Source: Bacillota bacterium | GTDB lineage: Bacteria > Bacillota > Clostridia > Peptostreptococcales > Anaerovoracaceae | Direction of reading: 5' to 3' | Assembly (NCBI GenBank): GCA_021769295.1 | Contig: JAETTD010000003.1 | Span: 62,001-126,000, forward strand | Length of the DNA stretch: 64,000 nucleotides | Shown: positions 9,394 through 17,216 of the stretch, one piece after another | How positions within the stretch are numbered: position 1 is the stretch's first letter | How the letters are laid out: every line of letters starts with the position of its first letter | Notes under the pieces: model-generated | What the model saw: the letters and a program-made list of their open reading frames with translations, nothing else | Databases searched by the model: none | Told to the model about the DNA's origin: nothing | Program-made: the position numbers and the translations under genes

Positions 9394-9505
9394 TTTCTTC
9401 TTTCATCCAGACTGTAACTGTCGGCTTCGGATTTTCACCGAATCTGCCTTGCGGCTCGTGGGCTTTACCACCGGTGGGGACTTTCACCCCGCCCTGAAGA
9501 TTTAT
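9394..9505 (-). ncRNA. FMN (RFN) riboswitch
   Basis: On the minus strand the conserved RFN elements occur in order: TCTTCAGGGCGGGGTGAAA, TCCCCACCGGTGGTAAAGCC, CACGAGCC, GATTCGGTGAAAATCCGAAGCC, GACAGTTACAGTCTGGATG and AGAAGA, each shown here in pieces. The element lies between a SigA-type promoter and two terminator hairpins upstream of ribD. FMN binding should switch off ribD-ribE-ribBA-ribH. Confidence 0.96.
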
Positions 9506-9520
9506 TCAATTTATATAACG

Positions 9521-9549
9521 ATTATACCTCTGCCTATGGCGATATGCAA
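9521..9549 (-). promoter_or_regulatory. SigA-type promoter of the rib operon
   Basis: Minus strand TTGCAT (9544-9549), 17 bp, TATAAT (9521-9526), about 20 bp before the FMN aptamer begins. Confidence 0.65.
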
Positions 9550-9597
9550 GAAAATTTTTTAATTCCGTATTTGCCGGTCTCTACGAGCCGGCTGACC

Positions 9598-9626
9598 TTG
9601 ACATCTGCTTCACATTATTTTATGAT
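9598..9626 (+). promoter_or_regulatory. SigA-type promoter of the Eis-like gene
   Basis: TTGACA (9598-9603), 17 bp, TATGAT (9621-9626), followed by AAGGAGG and the ATG at 9651. It diverges from the rib promoter. Confidence 0.65.
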
Positions 9627-9650
9627 GAAATCACAAGGAGGATTGAAACC

Positions 9651-10973
9651 ATGAAAAAAGATTCTATATACGCATGGGGGCCCGATTTCGGCAGCACTCC
9701 AAACAGAGAAGTAAGAGAAGTGTCTCCTGATCTCATAGAGGATTATCTGACCATATATCTCAACGCTTATCCGGCTTTTAAAAACATCGGTGATGAAGGA
9801 AGGGAAAAATACCGCAAGAGATACCTGAATTCAATGGCCAATGATAAGAACATAACTTTTTGCGGTCTCTTTGAAGACGGAACTCTCATTGCACTTATGA
9901 AGCTCATAGATTTTTCCATGAACGCTTTCGGCAAAATGCAGCCTGCTGTTGGCCTGATGTCTCTGGCAGTTCATCCTATGCATAAGAAGAAAGGTGCAGG
10001 CCGCGACATGGTCCGCTTCTTTGAAAAATATGTCAAGGACACCGGCGCACTGGTGGCAATGCTCCTGCCTTTCCGCATAGATTTTTATAAAAAAATGGGA
10101 TACGGCTACGGCTCAAAGCTTGAGGAATACCGCATTCCTACAGTCAATCTGCCGAACTTTCCGGATACTTCAAATATCGAGTTTCTAAGTGCGGAGGATC
10201 TGCCTGAGATTCTCAGATTCCAGGCTGAATTTGCCTCAAAAAATCACGGCATGCTTGAAAAGTTCGAAGATGAAATAAGAGACATGAAAGATGATTCGGA
10301 TTCGAGAAGAATAGGATATATCAAAGACGGCAAAATAAAAGGCTATGCTATTTATAATTTCGTATCCGAGAGCGACGTCAACTATACACTCAACCGAATC
10401 GAGGTCAATGAGCTGACTTACGAAAGTCCCGAGGTGCTGCGGGCTCTTCTGGGATTTTTACGCAATCAATCGGATTTGGCACAGACCATAGTTATCCGCA
10501 CAGGAGAAGAAGATTTCTACCACATTCTGCCAAGCGCACAGGACACAAGCGGCAACTATATCGACTTCGGATTCCTGCAAACCAACATAGGGGCCATAGG
10601 AACCATGTATAAGATAGTTGATGTAAAGCACTTTGTCAGTGCCACAGCATACAGAAAGTTCATTCCTCAGAATGTCTCGGTAAAATTTGGGTATTATGAT
10701 GAATTTGAACATGTGGATAAATCAATCTCCATTGGGTTTGAAACCTGCAACGGTCAAAAGCGAGCCTGCTGGCACGTGCTTGATGACAACGCTCCTTGCG
10801 ATGTCACCGCAAAATGCAAGTTGTCCGACTTGTCTTCCCTGTTCATGGGAAGCTGCAAGCTGTCCTCCCTCGTTCGCCTGGGCTCTATGACACTGAGCGA
10901 CAATGAGTACGAAGACATTCTGGATGCCCTTTTCTACTGCAAGCAAAAACCTTGGACAAATACCGATTACTGA
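9651..10973 (+). CDS. GNAT N-acetyltransferase, Eis-like
   Basis: A 440-residue acetyltransferase of the Eis type. These enzymes acetylate amines from acetyl-CoA and in mycobacteria modify aminoglycosides and polyamines. Domain order by eye: first GNAT domain, residues 1-150, with acetyl-CoA loop VHPMHKKKGAGRDMVRFF near residue 105 and FRIDFYKKMGYGYG; second GNAT-like domain, about 160-290; C-terminal sterol-carrier-like domain, about 300-440. AAGGAGG precedes the ATG. The gene faces away from the rib operon and has its own promoter. Its natural substrate is unknown; aminoglycoside activity would be inference only. Confidence 0.85.
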   Translation: MKKDSIYAWGPDFGSTPNREVREVSPDLIEDYLTIYLNAYPAFKNIGDEGREKYRKRYLNSMANDKNITFCGLFEDGTLIALMKLIDFSMNAFGKMQPAVGLMSLAVHPMHKKKGAGRDMVRFFEKYVKDTGALVAMLLPFRIDFYKKMGYGYGSKLEEYRIPTVNLPNFPDTSNIEFLSAEDLPEILRFQAEFASKNHGMLEKFEDEIRDMKDDSDSRRIGYIKDGKIKGYAIYNFVSESDVNYTLNRIEVNELTYESPEVLRALLGFLRNQSDLAQTIVIRTGEEDFYHILPSAQDTSGNYIDFGFLQTNIGAIGTMYKIVDVKHFVSATAYRKFIPQNVSVKFGYYDEFEHVDKSISIGFETCNGQKRACWHVLDDNAPCDVTAKCKLSDLSSLFMGSCKLSSLVRLGSMTLSDNEYEDILDALFYCKQKPWTNTDY

Positions 10974-10985
10974 TTATGCAAAATG

Positions 10986-11010
10986 CGGCCACCCGCCAGG
11001 CGGGTGGCCG
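10986..11010. repeat. GC-rich near-perfect palindrome after the Eis-like gene
   Basis: CGGCCACCCGCC and GGCGGGTGGCCG flank a single A. The stem would be very stable but has no T run after it. It begins inside an AAATGCGG segment that resembles a repeat-array left arm, so it may be a rearranged array unit or a terminator-like barrier between converging genes. Confidence 0.7.
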
Positions 11011-11030
11011 TGATTGTAATAGACTTGTTC

Positions 11031-11196
11031 AAAATGCCGCAACTTAAGATATTTTTGATATTTACGGCAGTTTAACCGCTTTTTAAGCCATAAAAATGCC
11101 GTGATTGAAAAAATTTCTGAGTTTTCCGGCAGTTTAGGCTCTCTCTACCATTGCAAAATGACCGCACTTAAAGATTTTTTTGGAATTTACGGCAAT
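11031..11196 (+). repeat. 62-bp hairpin repeat array B (3 units)
   Basis: Units begin at 11031, 11093 and 11155, exactly 62 bp apart, with left arms AAAATGCCGC, AAAATGCCGTG and AAAATGACCGC and right arms around TTTACGGCAG. It fills the gap between the converging Eis-like and M20 genes. The third unit shares the TGACCGCACTT variant with array C. Confidence 0.85.
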
Positions 11197-11200
11197 CTCT

Positions 11201-12325
11201 TTACTCCTCAATTAAGGTCTTAAACATTTCCACCGCATTCTCCATTATGCAATCCGTAAAATCGTATGCAGATGTATGGAAAGATGGCACATCGACTCCG
11301 CCGCCTATGTAAAACAACGCGCCGGGTACGATTTTGGTATAGTGTCCGAAATCCTCAGAGCCCCTTGAAGTAGGCTTCTCTGCAATCGGATACCCAAGCT
11401 TTTCAGCAGCCTTATACACTTTTTCAACGCTGGCTGCATGATTTCTTGTTTCGGGAAATTCATCCTCAAACTCAAAGTTAAATTCAAGGCCCGCTTTTTT
11501 AGCCTCGCTCTCGGCAAGAGTTTCTATTTTTCTTTGAAGCTCGTCCATTTCGGCTTCTATCTCTGCCCTTATGGTCATTCGCAGAACTCCTTCCGATGCA
11601 GCGGTGCCAAAAGCATAATCTCCGGCATTAAACTGAACTATAGTGCAAAGAACCAGCCCTTCATACCGTTTGGGATTTGTAAGCTCCGGCACCGCTCTTA
11701 CTATCTCAGCCAAAGCGAAGACCGGGTTAACTCCTCTTTCAGGCAGGCTTGCGTGGGTAGGCGAGCCCTTCATAAAAATTGACATCCCTTTAGAGGCGCA
11801 ATTTGATGACCTGCCTGCCACGAGCACCTTTCCCACTTCCTCACCTACCTGATTATGAAAACCGAAAATTTCTTCAATGTCAGGATTCTCAATAAGGCAT
11901 GTTTTGGCTTCTGCAGCGCCTTTGCCTGTCTCTTCTCCATGCTGAAAAACCATATACACATCTCTGTCCGGTTTCATATCTTCAAGTTCCAAGGCCAGTC
12001 CGCATAAAGCCGCTGCATGTCCGTCATGACCGCATTTATGCCCTACTCCAGGGATGCATGACCTGTAAGGTTTGTCGATTTTATCCTCTATGGGAAGCGC
12101 ATCAAAATCAGCACGGAAAGCTATCGCTTTTCTCTTTTTATCATTTTCTTCAGCATGATATACGGCATAAAAGTATCTTCCTCCGTCATGAAGAGTTAAC
12201 TTGGTATGTTCCTTCAGAAATTCCATAAGATGCTGTTTTGTCCAGACCTCTTCGCAGGAAATTTCCGGATGACGGTGCAGTTCATGTCTCAGATTTTCAA
12301 TCAGCAAATAATTTTCTTGTTTCAT
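11201..12325 (-). CDS. M20 family amidohydrolase (aminoacylase type)
   Basis: Metal-dependent M20 amidohydrolase of 374 residues that would remove an acyl or amide group from an amino acid or peptide in the cytoplasm. Visible motifs: HRHPEISCEE near residue 17, RADFDALP near residue 72, metal-binding GHKCGHDGHAA near residue 95, HGEETGKGAAEA near residue 130 with the catalytic glutamate, SRGSEDFGHY near residue 328, and VPSFHTSAYDF near residue 350 with the last metal histidine. It starts 16 bp after the AGCS symporter gene and is the last gene of the sigma-54 operon. Context suggests it processes an imported N-acylated or amidated substrate. The exact substrate is unknown. Confidence 0.9.
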   Translation of the reverse strand: MKQENYLLIENLRHELHRHPEISCEEVWTKQHLMEFLKEHTKLTLHDGGRYFYAVYHAEENDKKRKAIAFRADFDALPIEDKIDKPYRSCIPGVGHKCGHDGHAAALCGLALELEDMKPDRDVYMVFQHGEETGKGAAEAKTCLIENPDIEEIFGFHNQVGEEVGKVLVAGRSSNCASKGMSIFMKGSPTHASLPERGVNPVFALAEIVRAVPELTNPKRYEGLVLCTIVQFNAGDYAFGTAASEGVLRMTIRAEIEAEMDELQRKIETLAESEAKKAGLEFNFEFEDEFPETRNHAASVEKVYKAAEKLGYPIAEKPTSRGSEDFGHYTKIVPGALFYIGGGVDVPSFHTSAYDFTDCIMENAVEMFKTLIEE

Positions 12326-12341
12326 TTCAGCTTCCCCGCTT

Positions 12342-13751
12342 CTATTTTGCTTTAGCCGCTTTTTTTGCTTTTTTCGCTTCTACGTCAGCCAAGTAATATT
12401 TGCCCGGCGTGTTAAAATATTCTTTATTCAGTTCAACTACCTGCGGTGCAAGCCATATGAGAGCCAACATGTTAGGTATAATCTTGAGTGCGCCGAAGAA
12501 ATCGGTAAGCTGATATGCTACGGTAAGTTCTATACCAAACAGTGCAAATACCATACCTGCAAGTATTACGAATCTCCATACAAGACCTGCTTTTTCTGTT
12601 TTAAATACGAACTGCATGTTCTTTTCTCCATAGTAGATAACAACGGTAATGGTCGTCATAACGAACAGCAATACGCATATTGCCACGAAAATTTCGCCAA
12701 AGGTTCCGAAAGCACTGCCGAAGGCTGCCTGTCCGAGCGCCCCCGATTCTATTCCTTCCTGTGTCCAAACGCCCGTGGTCAAAACTGCCAGTGCGGTAGC
12801 CGTGCAGATTAACAGCGTGTCGACACCTACTTCAAATACGCCCCAGACTGCCTGTCTTATAGGGTGATCTACGTCTGATGCAGAGTGAGCGATTGCAGCA
12901 GTACCAAAACCTGCTTCGTTGGAGTATACGCCGCGAGCCGTTCCCCACCTGATAGCCAATGCGATAGTTGAGCCGGTAAATCCGCCGAATGCCGCATGAG
13001 GTGTAAATGCATATTTTACGATGCTTGCAAGACAAGGCACTATCTGTCCCGCATTCATAATCAATATCACTATTACGCCTAAAAGATAGATAATTGCCAT
13101 AACCGGCACGGCCTTTTCCATGGCGGCAGCTATTCTCTTTATTCCTCCGAATACTATCAGCGCTACGATTGCAATTATGATGATGCCAAACACTGTTTTG
13201 TTAAGTCCCAGTTTGCTGACCTGAGCAGTTGCTGACAAAATCTGCGAAGCGCATGAAGGCAGGCAGTTGATTGCTCCGCATAGTGCAAACAAGGTTCCGA
13301 GAGCTATGCCTATCTGTTTAACTCCAAAAGCTTCTTTTATGTAACTGAAAGCTCCTCCGAACCAGTTGCCGCTCTCATCCTTAACTTTATACTTTACTGC
13401 CAGCGCAATTTCGCAGTATTTGGTGCAGCAGCCCACTATAGCTATTATCCACATCCAGAAAATCGCTCCCGGTCCGCCCAAAGCGATTGCGACAGGCACA
13501 CCTACGATGTTGGATGCCCCTATAGAAGATCCCAGTGCGGTACAAGCCGCCGCAAAGGAAGAAATGTTTCCGTCTTCCGATTTTTGGAACATCTTTCCGA
13601 AAGTCTGTGAAAAGATGTACCCTAATTTTGTTATCTGCACAAAACCGCATCTTATGGTTAAGTAAAGACCTCCTCCGACTACGAGAATCAGAATGGGAAG
13701 ACCCCAAAACCAGTTTGCCATAGTCACACATACGTTTATAACTGCTTGCAT
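12342..13751 (-). CDS. Sodium:alanine/glycine symporter family (AGCS) transporter
   Basis: AGCS family amino acid:cation symporter, 469 residues, with about eleven hydrophobic helices. Family features: N-terminal WFWGLPILILVVGGGLYLT, SFAAACTALGSSIGASNIVG near residue 65, ALGGPGAIFWMW, the RWGTARGVYSNEAGFGTAAIA segment near residue 270, and VFEVGVDTLLICTATALAV. The C-terminal tail is lysine- and alanine-rich. AGGAG precedes the ATG. It lies between the aconitase X small subunit and the M20 amidohydrolase in the sigma-54 operon. It probably imports the amino acid or amino acid derivative that the operon breaks down. Confidence 0.93.
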   Translation of the reverse strand: MQAVINVCVTMANWFWGLPILILVVGGGLYLTIRCGFVQITKLGYIFSQTFGKMFQKSEDGNISSFAAACTALGSSIGASNIVGVPVAIALGGPGAIFWMWIIAIVGCCTKYCEIALAVKYKVKDESGNWFGGAFSYIKEAFGVKQIGIALGTLFALCGAINCLPSCASQILSATAQVSKLGLNKTVFGIIIIAIVALIVFGGIKRIAAAMEKAVPVMAIIYLLGVIVILIMNAGQIVPCLASIVKYAFTPHAAFGGFTGSTIALAIRWGTARGVYSNEAGFGTAAIAHSASDVDHPIRQAVWGVFEVGVDTLLICTATALAVLTTGVWTQEGIESGALGQAAFGSAFGTFGEIFVAICVLLFVMTTITVVIYYGEKNMQFVFKTEKAGLVWRFVILAGMVFALFGIELTVAYQLTDFFGALKIIPNMLALIWLAPQVVELNKEYFNTPGKYYLADVEAKKAKKAAKAK

Positions 13752-13753
13752 AA

Positions 13754-14200
13754 TTATTTCTCCTTTCTCCTTTTTAAAATCTCCACCGTTCCTTTTTCTC
13801 CGTTCACACGAACCAAATCTCCTGTTTCGATTGCCTCCACGGGATTTATGTCGGTCCTGTCCACCACGGGAATGTTTCTTCCGTAAATTTTCTCCGACAA
13901 AACGGCTCCGGCAACTATGATCATTTCCGTTTCCACATTGACGATTGCCTTAGGTCCGTTGCCGCACCTTACCGTTTCAAGCATCCAGGTGGCTCCGCTC
14001 GTAGAACCTTTTCCTAAAGGATATATAAGTATTTTATCTTTTACACATTGTCCGCATATGCTTACACGGATATCATCAACTTTGCCGCTTTCAGGGTCTA
14101 CTCCGTGAGACCAGACCAATGACTCGGTGCTGACCAAAGCCTCTCCTTCGGCTATACCTTTGACAAGCCCTCTGCCTTTCATTACCTGTTCTTGCTTCAT
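13754..14200 (-). CDS. Aconitase X small (swivel) subunit
   Basis: Swivel-domain subunit of aconitase X (AcnX, former DUF126), about 148 residues. Motifs: GRGLVKGIAEGEALVSTE near residue 8, PLGKGSTSGATWMLETV near residue 62 carrying the GKGSTSGA loop conserved in the family, and IPVVDRTDINPVEAIETGD near residue 112. Known AcnX enzymes are dehydratases: phosphomevalonate dehydratase in archaea and cis-3-hydroxyproline dehydratase in bacteria. I chose the ATG at 14200 because it overlaps the large-subunit stop as ATGA. It partners the gene immediately upstream. Confidence 0.9.
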   Translation of the reverse strand: MKQEQVMKGRGLVKGIAEGEALVSTESLVWSHGVDPESGKVDDIRVSICGQCVKDKILIYPLGKGSTSGATWMLETVRCGNGPKAIVNVETEMIIVAGAVLSEKIYGRNIPVVDRTDINPVEAIETGDLVRVNGEKGTVEILKRRKEK

Positions 14201-15405
14201 TTCATCACCGCCTCTACGCACTCCTTTGTCCGGGCATAACGAATTTTGATATTATGCTCAGAAGGAAGATAACTTGCAAATTTTCCCGAATCCGTAATCA
14301 GGTTTTTGTATCCGCCAACCAGCGGACTTATCACAAGACATGTCTGCGCCATAATTCTTATCCCGGCTTCTTCCAATTTTGCTTTTATCCCCATTCTTTC
14401 CATAAGACTTTCGGTTTCGGCAGTGGTAAATACCCAAAAAGCCTTTCCGTCGCTTACCTTCTTGCCTTCCGCAAGCTCGGCCAGCTTTATCACTTCCTCA
14501 GAAGAGTAATGAGGACATCCTACAACTGCCAGTTCTGCCTCGCCTGCTCCTTGGCTGGTCATCTTTTCAGCTTCATCATTTATATCCTTTCGGGTAATTA
14601 CAAACTCCTCTTCCGGGCGCTTTCCTGCAAAAACATCCGTCAATATGGCTTCCGGCGTTACTCCGTCTGCGTGATACAAAGCTACCGAGCCGCTTGACGC
14701 TGCGGAAGCTCCGAGGTATTTCAGATTGTCATTGGTAACTGATGAAGGGATTCCGTAGAGGGCGGGGATCTTTGCGCCCGCTATTTTTCCGGTTATTATT
14801 CCTATGGTGTTGTAATCCAGGTCTGACAGCTCACCCGCCTCTATGTTAATCTTGATTTGAGCGATGCGGTTTTCGGCAAGATACAATCCGTATTTGGGCA
14901 TTCTGCCGGTAAGAGCCGCAAGAACGGCAAGCCCTGCAGGCGTACGATTGGTTCTTGCTCCCAAAACAGAGTTTGCAAAGCTTACAGCAGAGGATTCTGC
15001 CCATGCAATATTTTGTCCCACCCTCGGAATTGTTCCCTGATAATAGGGAGTACATGACCATTTGGGCATTTCGCCCAATTTGAGAATCGCCTCCGAAAGC
15101 CTGTACTGATTTTTTGCATATTCCTCATCATATCCCATTTCTTTCCAGCATTTAAAAGGAATGGACGCCGGGTCTTGAGTTGTAGGTACGCAGCATTTGC
15201 CGCCGAGGCACGCCAGCTTTTCAAGCCAGTCTCTGCCCGCAATATGCAAAGAGCCGAAGTGTGCCATTGCCTGAACAGATGAAACCTCCACAAAAGAGTC
15301 GGCTTCCAGAGCTTCGCCGATTTGCATCAGAATTTCCAATGCCATTTGCTTTGCCTCTCCCTGTGCTCCGTCAAGCATTCTTTTTTCCGTATCAGTTAGC
15401 TTCAT
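14197..15405 (-). CDS. Aconitase X large catalytic subunit
   Basis: Catalytic AcnX subunit (former DUF521), about 402 residues, an iron- or iron-sulfur-dependent dehydratase. Visible motifs: GGKCCVPTTQDPAS near residue 73, AESSAVSFANSVLGARTNRTP near residue 132 (the family's NSVLGARTNR core, about the same place as in other AcnX), VVGCPHYSSEEV near residue 297 and AQTCLVISPL near residue 355, giving candidate cluster-ligand cysteines. A GAGGAGG site selects the ATG at 15405. It overlaps the upstream AtuA C-terminal-like gene by 14 bp and the small subunit by 4 bp. The substrate is probably a hydroxylated amino acid or hydroxy acid, by inference. Confidence 0.92.
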   Translation of the reverse strand: MKLTDTEKRMLDGAQGEAKQMALEILMQIGEALEADSFVEVSSVQAMAHFGSLHIAGRDWLEKLACLGGKCCVPTTQDPASIPFKCWKEMGYDEEYAKNQYRLSEAILKLGEMPKWSCTPYYQGTIPRVGQNIAWAESSAVSFANSVLGARTNRTPAGLAVLAALTGRMPKYGLYLAENRIAQIKINIEAGELSDLDYNTIGIITGKIAGAKIPALYGIPSSVTNDNLKYLGASAASSGSVALYHADGVTPEAILTDVFAGKRPEEEFVITRKDINDEAEKMTSQGAGEAELAVVGCPHYSSEEVIKLAELAEGKKVSDGKAFWVFTTAETESLMERMGIKAKLEEAGIRIMAQTCLVISPLVGGYKNLITDSGKFASYLPSEHNIKIRYARTKECVEAVMK

Positions 15406-15718
15406 TTTCTTCCTCCTCAATCTCCATATCCATAAGCAAGCTGCTTAGGCTCTTTCCATGAGTATCTAAAGACAGGGATCTGGTTACGCCGCCGCCTAAA
15501 GCTTCATACATCACGATGTTAAGCGCCCACAAATTCGGTAGCTGATAAACGATTATCCGGCCTTTCACAATGCCTGAAAAATAGGCCTTTACTTTTTCCG
15601 GAGTAACGCTTTTTTTAATGGTCTCATAATCTTCCTGCTTATAAGCGATTACGGAAATATTGGAGATGTTTCCCTTGTCTCCCGTTCTTGAGTGAGCAAT
15701 TTCTCTCAGTTTCATCAT
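15392..15718 (-). CDS. AtuA C-terminal ferredoxin-fold domain protein
   Basis: Small protein of 108 residues matching the C-terminal domain of AtuA-type proteins. It begins MMKLREIAHSRTGDKGN, the highly conserved start of this domain, and continues with PNLWALNIVMYEALGGGVTRSL. In several bacteria it is fused to the DUF1446 domain; here the two are separate but overlapping genes (ATGA at 15715-15718), so they probably form one complex. The C-terminus is strongly acidic (MEIEEEENEAN). AtuA itself takes part in acyclic terpene utilisation in Pseudomonas, with an unclear biochemical role; its task here is unknown. Confidence 0.88.
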   Translation of the reverse strand: MMKLREIAHSRTGDKGNISNISVIAYKQEDYETIKKSVTPEKVKAYFSGIVKGRIIVYQLPNLWALNIVMYEALGGGVTRSLSLDTHGKSLSSLLMDMEIEEEENEAN

Positions 15719-17061
15719 TTTCCTCCCTCCCATAAAACAGTTTCGACCTGTATGTCCTTATCAGGTACAAATATGGATGCGATAGCGATTACCTCCCTGA
15801 GATGCTGACGGACGCCGCCTCCGCCTGCAGGTCCGTTGGTGTACAGGGCTTCCACTTCCTTGCTTATCATTTCAGCAACAGCCTTGTCCTTGCTGCGGAC
15901 AGCCACTCTTACCCTGCATTCCGAAGGCTCTTTCGGATTGAGCCCTGTAATATCGCCGTGCAAAGAGTTGACTCCTATTATGTCATACTTTTCCTCTTCA
16001 ATCTTATCTCTCCACGGTTCAACCCTTCTTCTGACAATTTCCAAGGCCATTTCTGCCCTTTTCTTTGCTCCGCTGCCCGTATATCCTATTTCGCCTTCAC
16101 CGATAAAGCCGTCTCTATATGCGACGCTCACCTTGTATTTTCCGTTTTTTTCTTTTCCCGACGCTCCCCTGACAGTAACGGCTCCGTCCAGCTCTTCCAA
16201 TGTGATTCCCGTAAAATCAGCAACCACGTCAGGAGTGTAATATGCGGCCGGGTCATGTATCTCATAGATAAGCTGCTCAGATACCGTCTCTCTGCTTACA
16301 AGACCGCCTGCACTCTTTAGCTTGGAAATTGTAATATCGCCTTCTTCGGTGATTTCTCCGATTGGAAATCCCACGTTCCAAAGTTCGGGGACTTCTTTAT
16401 ACGGAGGGTCTGCAAAGTATCCGCCGCAAACCTGCGCTCCGCACTCGAGAAGGTGTCCCATGACGGTACCTTTGCCCAGCTTGTCATAATCGGTCATGGA
16501 CCATCCAAACTCATAAACGGCAGGAGCCAAGGTCAACGCAGGATCGGCTACCCTGCCTGAGATTACAATATCCGCACCTTGCTCCAGCGCTTTTACAATT
16601 CCGGCTGTGCCGATGTAAGCGTTGGCAGAAACTATATCATCTGCAATGGTTTCAAGCTTTTCACCTGTTTCCAGAATCTCAAAGTCCATGTACTTTTCGA
16701 TTTTATCTATAATATCATCGCCGATTACACATACAATCTTTAAATCATTTAATCCGTATTCCCTTGCCATTCTTCCGGTCACTTCCATGGCTGCCCGCGG
16801 ATTTGCAGCTCCCATATTGGTAATAATTCTGACCTTATGTTCTTTCAGCAGCGGCAAAATTTTGGACATACGATACTCTAAAAGCTCATTATATCCTTTT
16901 TTACTGTCCTTCATTTTTTTCTGCTGAGCCAAAGCTATGGTTCTTTCAGCTAAGCATTCAAAAATTATATAATCCAAGTTGCCGAAACGAATCAAGTCCA
17001 CCGCAGGCTCTATTCTGTCTCCGCCATATCCTGCACCGCCTCCGATTCTTATTTTCTTCAA
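15715..17061 (-). CDS. AtuA N-terminal (DUF1446) family protein
   Basis: DUF1446/AtuA family protein of about 448 residues. Family features: KKIRIGGGAGYGGDRIEPAV at the N-terminus, DYIIFECLAERTIALAQ near residue 35, NMGAANPRAAMEVTGRMA near residue 85, ISGRVADPALTLAPAVYEFGW near residue 172, LECGAQVCGGYFADPP near residue 207, and a C-terminal TNGPAGGGGVRQHLREVI. I prefer a TTG start at 17061: AAGGAG ends right against the ATG at 17070, which is too close, while TTG gives a nine-base spacing and the family-like N-terminus. It is the first gene behind a sigma-54 promoter and is followed by AtuA-C, AcnX, AGCS and M20 genes. Confidence 0.88.
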   Translation of the reverse strand: MKKIRIGGGAGYGGDRIEPAVDLIRFGNLDYIIFECLAERTIALAQQKKMKDSKKGYNELLEYRMSKILPLLKEHKVRIITNMGAANPRAAMEVTGRMAREYGLNDLKIVCVIGDDIIDKIEKYMDFEILETGEKLETIADDIVSANAYIGTAGIVKALEQGADIVISGRVADPALTLAPAVYEFGWSMTDYDKLGKGTVMGHLLECGAQVCGGYFADPPYKEVPELWNVGFPIGEITEEGDITISKLKSAGGLVSRETVSEQLIYEIHDPAAYYTPDVVADFTGITLEELDGAVTVRGASGKEKNGKYKVSVAYRDGFIGEGEIGYTGSGAKKRAEMALEIVRRRVEPWRDKIEEEKYDIIGVNSLHGDITGLNPKEPSECRVRVAVRSKDKAVAEMISKEVEALYTNGPAGGGGVRQHLREVIAIASIFVPDKDIQVETVLWEGGK

Positions 17062-17100
17062 AATTAGCATCTCCTTTCATTTTCTTTACACTTTATATAT

Positions 17101-17118
17101 AAGCAACTTCCGTGCCAA
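17101..17118 (-). promoter_or_regulatory. Sigma-54 promoter of the AtuA/AcnX operon
   Basis: Minus strand TTGGCACGGAAGTTGCTT fits the -24/-12 consensus (TGGCACG, four bases, TTGCT) with no mismatch. It lies about 40 bp upstream of the AtuA start and follows directly after the gene for a sigma-54 activator. Confidence 0.93.
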
Positions 17119-17122
17119 CAAA

Positions 17123-17163
17123 AAAAGCGTAAAAAAACCCGATTTCTCAATTTTTTTACGCTC
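17123..17163 (-). terminator. Terminator of the sigma-54 activator gene
   Basis: Minus strand AGCGTAAAAAAA pairs with TTTTTTTACGCT, followed by a T run that touches the sigma-54 promoter. It ends the activator transcript and keeps it from reading into the operon. Confidence 0.75.
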
Positions 17164-17186
17164 CGTTTCTAATTTTCTGGAATTTT

Positions 17187-17216
17187 GAATTCTAAAATTA
17201 TAGAATTTTAGAATTC
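17187..17216. promoter_or_regulatory. Candidate enhancer site (UAS) for the sigma-54 activator
   Basis: A perfect inverted repeat, GAATTCTAAAATT and AATTTTAGAATTC with a 4-bp spacer, lies about 70-100 bp upstream of the sigma-54 -24 box. It overlaps the activator stop codon. Placement and dyad symmetry fit a Fis-type activator binding site; by sequence alone this is inference. Confidence 0.6.
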
